Below, one piece after another: positions 15,958-23,086 of a stretch of DNA of 33,276 bases; positions within the stretch are counted from its first letter, which is position 1; each line of letters starts with the position of its first letter. This stretch comes from Coriobacteriia bacterium (GTDB lineage Bacteria; Actinomycetota; Coriobacteriia; Anaerosomatales; JAAXUF01), in the NCBI GenBank assembly GCA_031292615.1, contig JARLGT010000053.1:1-33276 (forward strand), read 5' to 3'. The translations under genes and the position numbers were made by a program. The notes under the pieces were generated by a model, which saw only the letters and a program-made list of their open reading frames with translations, was not told the origin of the DNA and did not search any database.

Positions 15958-16264
15958 TCACTCTCCCGCACTACGCGCCCGCTTGAGTATCCGCAACGCC
16001 TCGGCAAGATCGCGTGTTCCCTCCTCGACTCGGAACTCCAGGAACCCGTGAGGTCCGAAGCGCTTTCGTGTACTTCGTCTGCTCCGTGACGTCGTGGCTG
16101 ACCACCACCGAGCCGACAGTTTCACCTGACTCGTCGTGAATCGGCGTGGAGCTGCAGCTTCCGGACTGTAACTTCTTGTAACAGTCTTGCCGGGCGCCCA
16201 GGGCGACGGCATCTGGCCCAGACTCGCGATTCGAATCGCGCACCACCTTCTCGACAACAAGACC
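15958..16264 (-). pseudogene. Frameshifted PAS-domain sensor remnant
   Basis: One frame encodes the second half of a PAS domain (CYKKLQSG, then TPIHDESGETVGSVVVSHDV and TEQTKY), the usual end of PAS sensors. Just after KALR, near 16055-16070, similarity moves to another frame, which reads FLEFRVEEGTRDLAEAL, the heptad linker that follows PAS domains in histidine kinases and diguanylate cyclases. This second frame stops at 15958, so no output domain is left. The 5' end is also missing and is replaced by a hairpin repeat. It is best read as a decayed sensor gene; two chance frames are less likely. Confidence 0.5.
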
Positions 16265-16300
16265 CGCCGCCCGGCGTTTTCACAGGTCACGGGCCGTTTT
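16255..16300 (+). repeat. Hairpin repeat related to the element at 17535-17580
   Basis: The sequence begins ACAACAAGACCCGCC, continues through a CCCGG core and ends CGGGCCGTTTT. The element at 17535-17580 has the same order (ACAAGACCCGCC, ACCCGG, GCGGGTCGTTTCTT). Both read as plus-strand terminator hairpins, although no plus-strand gene is recognised upstream of either. This copy has a weaker stem. Confidence 0.45.
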
Positions 16301-16399
16301 GTACTGGAGAGCCGTCGCGGATAGCCTTGCTACCCACCAGTCTTTAGTGCGCAGAGACCTGCCCTCGTGGCGGCGTCACGCGCTGGCCCTGAGCATGGC

Positions 16400-16423
16400 G
16401 AGGCCCCGCCGAAGCGGGGCCTC
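16400..16423. terminator. Terminator hairpin after the acetate permease gene
   Basis: Ten-base arms GAGGCCCCGC and GCGGGGCCTC enclose a four-base loop that reads TTCG on the minus strand, the very stable UUCG type. It lies about 40 bases beyond the permease stop. There is no long T-run. Confidence 0.7.
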
Positions 16424-16464
16424 AGGTGATCGCAGTCAGTGTCTGTCGAGAAGCGAACAGCTGC

Positions 16465-17043
16465 CTAGCTCATCCAAGGGCCGCCGACGGGCAGATTGAT
16501 GCCCGAGTCGGCAAGCGCTGTTGAAGCACCGAGGTACAGTGCGCAGAATGCGCAGATGATCAGGTCGTATGCGGCGAATGTGCCTGCGGCTGCCATCTTG
16601 CCGAGTTCAGCAACGTCGAGCCCGATGAAGCCAAGAAGCAGAGTCAGGAAGACCAACGCAAGCATCGTGTTGTGGCGCATCGCCCCAACGAACAGGATCG
16701 CGGTGAAGATGGTCCAACCCACCAGGAACCAGCCGAGGTCGGTGGGTCCCATGGCTAGAACGGGGAACACCTTGCCCATGACCGGGCTCGTGCCGAAGCC
16801 GAGTAGAAGCGCGAGCGAGATCCAGAACGCACCGTAGCCAGTGAACGCCATGAACCCGAAGTTGTTCCCGGTCTTGAACTCCATCAGCCCTGCGATCAGC
16901 TGACAGCCTCCGCCGAAGACGATTCCCAGCCAGATCACGGGCGCAAGCGTGATGATGTGCAGATTGAAGAGTTGCAGCGTAAACGTCGTGAGGCCGAAGC
17001 CCGCTAGACCCACCACTGCCGGGTTACCCAGTTTGTTCTCCAT
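16465..17043 (-). CDS. satP: GPR1/FUN34/YaaH-family acetate/succinate permease
   Basis: A 192-residue inner-membrane protein with six helices, the normal size for the AceTr family that moves acetate or succinate with protons. The family signature near the start is NPAVVGLAGFGLTTF (family motif NPAPLGL), and YGAFWISLALL and AGTFAAYDLII are typical later segments. ATG 17043 is used, with AAGGGG before it, in place of an in-frame TTG at 17049. It stands alone between a pseudogene and a long non-coding gap. The likely substrate, acetate, would suit a fermentative or syntrophic anaerobe, but direction and substrate are inferred. Confidence 0.88.
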   Translation of the reverse strand: MENKLGNPAVVGLAGFGLTTFTLQLFNLHIITLAPVIWLGIVFGGGCQLIAGLMEFKTGNNFGFMAFTGYGAFWISLALLLGFGTSPVMGKVFPVLAMGPTDLGWFLVGWTIFTAILFVGAMRHNTMLALVFLTLLLGFIGLDVAELGKMAAAGTFAAYDLIICAFCALYLGASTALADSGINLPVGGPWMS

Positions 17044-17539
17044 GATCAAGACCCCTTTTCCCTGTTCGTGACATTACGCCGCTGCACTCATCAACGCCGG
17101 CTGCAAGTGCATTTCGCGGCCCCTGTGGTTCTGGGTCAAACCTACGCTCACCCGCGAGATTCCTGAGCTTTCCGGTCGCCGACGGCCTCGATTCGTCGGC
17201 ATGCGGTCTATTGGAGGGGGTGAATGGTTAGAGCCCCTAAGCGTTCATCCACTTCCTCGGAGGCGAAACCCGCATGTGAACTCTGTGATCATTTTGTGTG
17301 GCACACGACCACGCTTCAAGGCGGGGGTACACTCTCGACGCGCGGCGAGTACCCAACCACCTGCCGTGCCGCACCCCCGGGCTGTCGCCGCAGCCGCGGG
17401 GGTGATTCTTTCGCGATAGTCTGAGGCAGCCCTTGCGCTCCAGCACCTTCAGCGCTCGATGTTCGGGCTGAACCACCACGCGATGCCTTGGCGAAGGCGG
17501 GCCGCTAGAAGGGCGGCAGAGGCGCCGGAGGAAACACAA

Positions 17540-17593
17540 GACCCGCCACCCGGATTTCTGCAGGTAGCGGGTCGTTTCTTGCTGGTGGGCGAT
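17540..17593. repeat. Hairpin joined to a tRNA-Val 3'-end fragment
   Basis: GACCCGC (17540-17546) pairs with GCGGGTC (17567-17573), followed by GTTTCTT. The next 14 bases, TGCTGGTGGGCGAT (17580-17593), are identical to 22979-22992, which is the acceptor strand, discriminator and CCA of the tRNA-Val gene. No tRNA body follows here. Confidence 0.6.
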
Positions 17594-17678
17594 CTGCCAC
17601 GCAGTTCAAACTTCTGGGTGGGCAGGAGTTCTTCGTCACTGTGCTCGTATGGCCTGCTGAAGGTTGGGCCAAGCTCTA

Positions 17679-17703
17679 GGGCCATCGTGGACGGCTTTGT
17701 CAC
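17679..17703. repeat. 25-base repeat downstream of a surface protein gene, copy 1
   Basis: Minus-strand reading starts GTGACAAAGCC and ends ATGGCCC. It matches 20910-20934 at 23 of 25 positions. This copy begins 25 bases after the stop of the LRR/NlpC-type gene; the other copy lies about 110 bases after the stop of the Ycf48-like gene. Function unknown. Confidence 0.6.
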
Positions 17704-17727
17704 GGCATGATCGCAACCCTTCGGGCC

Positions 17728-19008
17728 TCATCTCGATGGCGGCTGTTTCCAATCGTTGATCGAGGGCGACAGGGGCGGTGCGGCCCAGCCGATGTAGTGG
17801 CCTGCGTCCTTGATCCGCATGATCTCCACACCCGCACCACCGTAGTCATTGATCATGGTGCCGTTTCCGAGAGAGATCCCGACGTGACCTCCGGCGGTGG
17901 AGTCGTAGAAGACCCATACTCCGCGCGGTGCGTTGGCACTCTGATGTGGTGTCACGTGGAGGGCGTGGGCCGCCTGTCTCGCGGTGTCATAGCGACGAAC
18001 CGACGTGCGTGCGCCCTGCGCATAGCTGTCACAAACGAATCTCAAGCAGTAATGGTCCCATGTGTGCGATCCCAGCCTTTGGCGAGCCCAACCGATCGCC
18101 TCATCGATGCGGGGGTCTCGAACCACGAACGCCATCGAGACCGAAGTACAACACTCGTAGTCGGCCGAACCGGGATTCGCGACCTGCGCTTGCCACTCGC
18201 CCGCGCACGGGAGCCTGCCTTTGACGGAGAGAACGCCTGCGGGCCCTGCCTGCATCTTGAGTGTGCGACGCAGCCGCCAGTAGTTGACCGCGACCTTCTT
18301 CCTCTTGCCTTTGATCCTTCGGGTCACAATCTTGGTCTCAAGGTGGTACAGGCTGATGCTCGATGCGCCCAACAGCGCCGCCCCCGGCGGTACGATCCTG
18401 GCTGAGAAGGTCACGGACTTCCCATAGGTGGACGCGGAGGACGAAACGGCCAGCTGGGAGAGTTGAGCGCGCTGTGGCCCGTAGGTCACGTGCGCGCCGA
18501 CGCTCTCCAAAGCAGCGATAACGGACATAGCCGGAGAGCCAGGGGACACGTCGAGGTCGTTTCGACTCAGGTCGAGGTCAGCGAGATTCTTGAGCCCGCT
18601 CAACGGAGTGAGGTTGGCAATCTCGTTACCTCCGAGGTCCAGAGTCGCGACATTGGCCGCGCACTGCAGCCCCTCGAGCTGCACGATGCCCCGGCCCGAG
18701 GCCGACAGCACCGTCAGCGACTTCATGTCCGAAGGCGTGAGCGTCGTGCCGTCGGAGCCGGCTGATACCTGGCCCTGCTTGACCAGCTGATTCGCGACCG
18801 CTGTTCTAAGGCTCGGGTCGTTGAAGACCACGTATGTGTCCGCCGTGGCAACGCTGACCGCCCCGAACAGCAGAGCGAGGGCGAGCAGGAATGCTGCGAG
18901 GAGCCGCCGCACGCCACCGTGACCGGCACACGCTGCGCATCGAAGTCGAACGTTCGAGTCCGCCCGCACTTGGAATGTGCGCCCAGGAACATCGTGAGTG
19001 CGGGACAT
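17728..19008 (-). CDS. Secreted LRR, Ig-like and NlpC/P60-type protein
   Basis: A 426-residue protein with four parts. A signal helix lies at about residues 34-56. Residues 75-165 form internalin-like leucine-rich repeats (VATLDLGGNEIANLTPLSGL, then LADLDLSRNDLDV). Residues about 175-300 are an Ig-like module with an unusually basic strand pair (LETKIVTRRIKGKRKKV, YWRLRRTL), also found in the gene at 21044. Residues 300-420 resemble an NlpC/P60 or CHAP peptidase: Cys in WDHYCLRFVCDSY and His in GGHVGISLGNG fit the catalytic pair, so it may cut cell-wall peptides. ATG 19008 is chosen for its GGGGG ribosome site and correct signal peptide; the frame is open to 19161. Stands alone on the strand. 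The 3' flank carries the 25-base repeat. Confidence 0.78.
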   Translation of the reverse strand: MSRTHDVPGRTFQVRADSNVRLRCAACAGHGGVRRLLAAFLLALALLFGAVSVATADTYVVFNDPSLRTAVANQLVKQGQVSAGSDGTTLTPSDMKSLTVLSASGRGIVQLEGLQCAANVATLDLGGNEIANLTPLSGLKNLADLDLSRNDLDVSPGSPAMSVIAALESVGAHVTYGPQRAQLSQLAVSSSASTYGKSVTFSARIVPPGAALLGASSISLYHLETKIVTRRIKGKRKKVAVNYWRLRRTLKMQAGPAGVLSVKGRLPCAGEWQAQVANPGSADYECCTSVSMAFVVRDPRIDEAIGWARQRLGSHTWDHYCLRFVCDSYAQGARTSVRRYDTARQAAHALHVTPHQSANAPRGVWVFYDSTAGGHVGISLGNGTMINDYGGAGVEIMRIKDAGHYIGWAAPPLSPSINDWKQPPSR

Positions 19009-19169
19009 GAGATACCCCCGAGCACGTCCGCCCAGATTCCCCTCGGAGCGCATCTTACTCCCCGAAAGCAACCCTCTGGATCTCCGAAGCCACCAAACTG
19101 CTCGCCTCCACATTAGTTCGTACCACCGGCGAGACATGCTTTGGAGGGGGGCCGCAGCCAAAAACGACT

Positions 19170-20258
19170 CTAGCCCGACACTTCACTCGATCGTCTGCGC
19201 CTCTGGCCGAGAAGTACGGCCTGCAGCAGAGGGATTCTTTCCAAGAGGGCGGTCGCAAGGACGCACAGACCCAAGGAGACGCTCGTCAGCACGGCCACGT
19301 CTCTGACTCCGTGGCTCGCCAACCACCACACCACGGGGCCGTGCATCGCGTAGATCCCCAGGCTCTTGCGACCGAGCCAAGCCTGGATGTCTATCGCTGT
19401 ACCTGTGCGACCAAGGTAGAGGCCATACAGCGCGACGACAGCTGCGCACCCGCACGCGTAGGGCAACAGCACCGATAGCGACGAGACCGTGAGCCCGGGT
19501 GTCGTTCCACCTGGCGCGCTCCGGCCGAGCAACGCCGTCAGTCGGTTGATGGGCTGCAGACTCGCCACTTCCACCGGATACCGCATGGCGAAAAGCGGCA
19601 TGAACACGACGAAGCCACTCGCGGCAACGAGCCGTCCGTGCTCGATGACGTGCGACTTGAACGGACCCATCAAATAACCGAGCACGACGAACGGAAAGAT
19701 CCACAGCACGTCGCTCAGATACAGGACGTTCGGAACCGCAAAAGCGAATCCGGATGAGCACGCGATGGCGACAAGTGCGGCAAGCGATAGCACCCACCGC
19801 GGGCGCGCAACTCGCTCCAGGCACAGCACGACCGCCGTACTCACAAAGAGGGCGTAGAGGAACCAAAGACCGTCTCTGCCGAGTAGCGCGTCGAGGAGCG
19901 CTGGGCCGAACCCCCCTGAGGGGTGGGGCGACCAGTTGGTCGCGTAGAGGATCACGAACCATGCGAAGTACGGCACCAGCAGGCTGCGCGCCCTGCTCGC
20001 GATTCCTTCGGCTAACGAACGACCCCGAGGCGGCCACATGACGAGCCCGCTGACGAATGCGAACAGAGGCATGTGGAAGCTATAGAGCACGTTCAGTGGC
20101 AGGCTCCACGCGGTGGCGAGCGGGATCCAGAACGGCCCCATATCAATCATCCCCGGCCCGCCGTGAAGCACGGCGGCGGAGTCGAGGATGGCGTGGCCGA
20201 GCACCACTAGCGCGATTGCCAAGCCTCTGAGTGCGTCAACGGAGTTGTCACGTGGCAC
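19170..20258 (-). CDS. Acyltransferase 3 family membrane protein
   Basis: A 362-residue protein with about ten membrane helices. The start, RDNSVDALRGLAIALVVLGH, is the acyltransferase 3 signature, including the Arg and His needed for O-acetylation of sugars. Family members acetylate exopolysaccharide or wall glycans at the membrane. The start codon is GTG and lacks a clear ribosome site; it lies 23 bases after the csbD-like gene, so coupling or a shared message is likely. The polysaccharide genes at 23-26 kb could supply its acceptor, but this is inference. Confidence 0.88.
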   Translation of the reverse strand: MPRDNSVDALRGLAIALVVLGHAILDSAAVLHGGPGMIDMGPFWIPLATAWSLPLNVLYSFHMPLFAFVSGLVMWPPRGRSLAEGIASRARSLLVPYFAWFVILYATNWSPHPSGGFGPALLDALLGRDGLWFLYALFVSTAVVLCLERVARPRWVLSLAALVAIACSSGFAFAVPNVLYLSDVLWIFPFVVLGYLMGPFKSHVIEHGRLVAASGFVVFMPLFAMRYPVEVASLQPINRLTALLGRSAPGGTTPGLTVSSLSVLLPYACGCAAVVALYGLYLGRTGTAIDIQAWLGRKSLGIYAMHGPVVWWLASHGVRDVAVLTSVSLGLCVLATALLERIPLLQAVLLGQRRRRSSEVSG

Positions 20259-20281
20259 TTGTACGCTGGCTTCGAAACGCC

Positions 20282-20458
20282 CTACTTCTTCGGACTGACC
20301 GCGTCCTTGATGGTGTCCGCGACGTCGTCAATCGCCTTCTTGGTGGCCGCACTCGCCTGATCGATCTGTCCTTCGCGCTTGAGATCGGCGTCGCCCGTGA
20401 TATCGCCAGCGGCCTCTTTGACGCGACCCTTCACATCTTCGCCTGTATGACTATCCAT
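20282..20458 (-). CDS. CsbD family stress protein
   Basis: A 58-residue hydrophilic protein. It has the short helical pattern of CsbD proteins: GEDVKGRVKEAAGDITGDAD, then KREGQIDQA and a Lys-rich end. CsbD-type proteins are induced in general stress; their molecular function is unknown. The ATG at 20458 has AAAGGTGA at good spacing, so the longer reading to 20557 is rejected. It is followed closely by the acyltransferase and preceded by another small stress-type protein. Confidence 0.88.
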   Translation of the reverse strand: MDSHTGEDVKGRVKEAAGDITGDADLKREGQIDQASAATKKAIDDVADTIKDAVSPKK

Positions 20459-20561
20459 GACGTTCACCTTTCGGTTTGACGTGCGTCCGACGACCTTAGA
20501 ACATCCCACGGCGTCACACTGTTGGTTCAGCGCGACACCGGCCGCGAGTCCTACCAAAGCT

Positions 20562-20717
20562 CTACGCCGCGCGTCGGCCCGTGAACATCTGGAACAACTG
20601 AACGACCAGAACGATGAGCCCGATCACGAGCAGCAGGTGGATCAATCCACCACCGATATGGAAGCTGAAGCCGAGCAACCAGAGGACTATCAAGATCAGG
20701 GCAATGGTCCAGAGCAC
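20562..20717 (-). CDS. lmo0937-family small membrane protein
   Basis: A 51-residue, two-helix membrane protein: the first helix is WTIALILIVLWLLGF, followed by HIGGGLIHLLLVIGLIVLVV and ending TGRRAA, the form of the widespread lmo0937 family of unknown function. GTG 20717 is chosen because GGGAGG lies about seven bases upstream and the family begins with this Leu-Trp. It precedes csbD by 103 bases; the two may be expressed together in stress. Confidence 0.82.
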   Translation of the reverse strand: MLWTIALILIVLWLLGFSFHIGGGLIHLLLVIGLIVLVVQLFQMFTGRRAA

Positions 20718-21043
20718 GCAAATCGCCTCCCGGGCGAACGAATGTTCGTTGACATCAAGGTATATGCCCGGCAAGTAACACTTCGCTGGGCGGCGCACCA
20801 AGGCCCCGGCGAAGGCACGGCTAGAAGACAGTTCCATATTCTTCTACCAGCTGAAACGCCCCTCCGACAGCCTCCGCAGAGACCCCAAAGGGACGTTCGA
20901 AAGTGCTGGGGGCCATCGTTGATGGCTTTGTCACTCAGCAAGTAGGAACTTCCCGCCCCATAGCACCATCACCGAAGTATCCAGGGGCATCGCGGCATCG
21001 CTCGGTGGCGTTGGCCAGGCATTGGAGCGCGGAGCAGTGAGGG
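20718..21043. other. Gap with a decayed tRNA-terminator copy
   Basis: A 326-base stretch. I see no gene. Its middle (20855-20934) is occupied by a degenerate copy of the tRNA-Val terminator and 3'-end context, running straight into the second copy of the 25-base repeat. The flanks show nothing further that I could recognise. Confidence 0.5.
20855..20934. repeat. Degenerate copy of the tRNA-Val terminator plus 25-base repeat
   Basis: Positions 20855-20897 align over their whole length with the terminator at 22930-22972; both begin AACGCCCCT and end in ACGTT or GCGTT. The next bases, GAAAGTGCTGGGGGCCAT, parallel AAAAGTGCTGGTGGGCGAT at the tRNA 3' end. The second 25-base repeat (20910-20934) overlaps this end. 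Confidence 0.55.
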
Positions 21044-22747
21044 CTACTTCGCTGTGAACGTCCTCGTAGTCGATGCGCTGCCTGCGTAATTAGCCGAGCC
21101 CGCGAACGCAGCGTACATCTTCCACGAGCCCGCGTCGGGAAGCTTGTAGGTTGCACGCAGCCGGCCGGATGAGCTGCCCGTCATCATGAGAGCTTTGCGA
21201 AGCCTCCAGTAGTGCACCTTGACCTTCTTCATCTGCCCCTTGATCCGCTTCTTCACGATCTTGGTCTCGAAGTGCGACAGATAGACCTTGGTGATACCCG
21301 ATGCAGCCGCGGCAACAGGAGAGATGTGGGTCTCGAAGGTCGCCGTTATGCCATGCTTCGGCGAAGAAGGCCGCACCGTCGGCTTGGTCAGACTAGTGTC
21401 GATGGCAAAGCTAGCGGTGAATGTGTGGTCCGCCTTTGCATTGGTGTCGGTGCGCGTAGCGGTGAGCACGCCATCCGACCAGCCAGTGAAGCGGCACCCA
21501 GCGTCGGCCTTGGCGGTCACAGCAGTGCCGTCGGCGCCGGAGGCCACGACTTGCGTCGCGCTGCCGACAATCGAGCCGTTCGGCCCAGCGATGTAGTTGA
21601 GCGTGTAGGTCGTCGTTCCTGACGGCGTTGTGACCAACGCCCAGATGGCAGCCGGGTCGGAGTTCGCGAACCCGAAGCCGAAATCGCCTCCTGCCCACAC
21701 GTGGTCGGAGTCCGGCAACGCGAATCCGGTGATTGCACTACCTCCCGCCCAGCCCGGCGGATTCGGGTTGAACCCATTCCAGGTCGCTCCACCGTCCGTA
21801 GTCTCAAGGAGCGTCTCGTATGGTCCGTTGTTGGCGCAGCCGATGAAGCCGTGTTTCGTGTCAACGAAGGCGAGCGCATCCGCATACTGCGTCGTCACGT
21901 TCGAGGCCAGCAAGCTCCACGAGGCTCCGCCGTTGGTCGTCGAGTAGACGCGCGCCGCGCCCGAGAGATCGTGCTGGCTGACGACCCACCCGTGCAACGC
22001 GTCGGCAAACGAAATGGATTCGAGGAACAGGTGATCGAACGATGCGGTGCCGGAAGACTCGTCCGTCCAGCTGCCGTTCGAAAGACCAATTACGCGGCCG
22101 TAGCCGTGCTCGTCGCTGCCGCAGGCCCACCCGTGTGTCGCATCGGTCATGTGAAGCGCAAGCAGTTGGCCTTGCCCGCTGATGTCAGTCGAGCCATTGA
22201 GGACTGCTGCTGACGACCAATCCGAGCCGTTGCTCGTGGAAAGGACTTCAAGCGGAGAGCCGACCGCGACCACGTGCTGGGAGTCCACCGCCTGGACGGC
22301 GTTGAACCCTGCGCTGCCGACGGACGTGGTAACCGTCGTCCACGTCGAGCCACTGTCCGTCGTCTTGTAGATTGTGTTGTTTTCGCCAACCGCCCAGCCT
22401 GTCTGGGCGTCCGAGAAGGAGATCGCGCTGATCGATTTGTGCCAACCGACCGGCTGCACATCCTGCCATGACTTGCCGCCGTTGGTCGTCATAGAGAGTG
22501 CTTGCGCCGGGTTGCTCCCGTCGAGCAACACCCATCCGTTCGTGGCGTTGGGAAACGACACGGATACGACGGAGTCTTTCGCGCTCCAATACTGCTGAAG
22601 GACCCAGTCCGGCGGGAGACCGATGTAGCCCTGCCCGACAGGAGGCGCCGCTACCGCAAAGGCACTGCGCGCGACCAGGAGCGCCACCACCAGCGCCGAG
22701 CCGATGATTGCTGCGCGCGAGGCGCTAGCAGTCTTGCTCAGTCTCAT
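21044..22747 (-). CDS. Secreted Ycf48-like propeller protein with InlB-type and Ig-like modules
   Basis: A 567-residue surface protein. After a signal peptide (to about residue 34) come six or seven propeller blades of the Ycf48/BNR type, with repeated phrases such as NGWVLLD, TTNGGKSWQDV, TGWAVGENN, TDSGSTW, HGWVVSQHD and TTDGGATWNG. At about 395-465 is a divergent InlB B-repeat (AGPNGSIVGS, CRFTGWSDGV, HTFTASF). The last 100 residues are the basic Ig-like module (SHFETKIVKKRIKG, HYWRLRKAL, AGSANYAGSAS) shared with the 17728 gene. ATG 22747 has GGGGGA at good spacing; the open frame to 22804 lacks one. Likely role: adhesion or binding at the cell surface. No sorting tail, so anchoring is unclear. 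Confidence 0.8.
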   Translation of the reverse strand: MRLSKTASASRAAIIGSALVVALLVARSAFAVAAPPVGQGYIGLPPDWVLQQYWSAKDSVVSVSFPNATNGWVLLDGSNPAQALSMTTNGGKSWQDVQPVGWHKSISAISFSDAQTGWAVGENNTIYKTTDSGSTWTTVTTSVGSAGFNAVQAVDSQHVVAVGSPLEVLSTSNGSDWSSAAVLNGSTDISGQGQLLALHMTDATHGWACGSDEHGYGRVIGLSNGSWTDESSGTASFDHLFLESISFADALHGWVVSQHDLSGAARVYSTTNGGASWSLLASNVTTQYADALAFVDTKHGFIGCANNGPYETLLETTDGGATWNGFNPNPPGWAGGSAITGFALPDSDHVWAGGDFGFGFANSDPAAIWALVTTPSGTTTYTLNYIAGPNGSIVGSATQVVASGADGTAVTAKADAGCRFTGWSDGVLTATRTDTNAKADHTFTASFAIDTSLTKPTVRPSSPKHGITATFETHISPVAAAASGITKVYLSHFETKIVKKRIKGQMKKVKVHYWRLRKALMMTGSSSGRLRATYKLPDAGSWKMYAAFAGSANYAGSASTTRTFTAK

Positions 22748-22929
22748 GATCGTCCCCCAATGTACAACGCCCACCGCACTCCAGGCGGTGTGCTGGCCGT
22801 CCATCGAGGAATGAATACCCGGGTGCGGCTGAGGCCTATCGGGGCCAATCCACGCGGGTCATTGCCGTGGTGACAAACCACCGGCGCAGTGGTCTTGGCT
22901 CGATCCGTCGCGGGCGGGCTACCAGCGAA

Positions 22930-22972
22930 AACGCCCCTTCCGGCCTCTCCGCCGAGAGCCCGAAGGGGCGTT
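22930..22972 (-). terminator. Terminator of the tRNA-Val transcript
   Basis: Arms AACGCCCCTTC and GAAGGGGCGTT enclose a partly paired core. On the minus strand the hairpin is followed by TTTTC, as in an intrinsic terminator, 10 bases beyond the tRNA 3' end. Confidence 0.8.
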
Positions 22973-22981
22973 CAAAAGTGC

Positions 22982-23056
22982 TGGTGGGCGATGTAGGATT
23001 TGAACCTACGACTTCTTCCGTGTGAAGGAAGCGCTCTCCCCCTGAGCTAATCGCCC
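22982..23056 (-). tRNA. tRNA-Val (anticodon CAC), CCA encoded
   Basis: The minus strand folds as a complete cloverleaf. The acceptor arms are GGGCGAT and ATCGCCC, with discriminator A and an encoded CCA. The D arm is GCTC/GAGC. The anticodon arm is CTTCC and GGAAG around TTCACAC, giving anticodon CAC for valine. The T arm is GTAGG and CCTAC around TTCAAAT. It lies 30 bases after galE on the same strand and may be cut from that transcript. The 3' end is copied at two other sites in the window. Confidence 0.96.
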
Positions 23057-23086
23057 AATCTGCCGCGCAAGCGGCGAGTAGTGATT

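Larger units (their letters stand above)
17044..17727. other. Long gap without a convincing gene
   Basis: This 684-base stretch has no reading frame I would accept. A 66-codon plus-strand frame at 17224-17424 has a good GGAGGGGG ribosome site but composition like background. The gap holds a terminator-like hairpin (17540-17580), 14 bases identical to the tRNA-Val 3' end (17580-17593), and a 25-base sequence shared with 20910-20934. It looks like the scar of lost or rearranged genes. Confidence 0.5.

Noticed and set aside
17224-17424. 66-codon plus-strand frame with a GGAGGGGG ribosome site
   Set aside because: Good start signal, but composition resembles background and no domain is visible; kept only as a note in the gap entry.
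17449-17703. 84-codon minus-strand frame starting in the 25-base repeat
   Set aside because: It runs through the repeat, the tRNA 3'-end fragment and a terminator hairpin, so it is probably a false frame made by repeats.
17535-23056. A complete integrative element bounded by tRNA direct repeats
   Set aside because: The repeats are short, one is degenerate, and no integrase, excisionase or mobility gene is present; kept as a hypothesis only.
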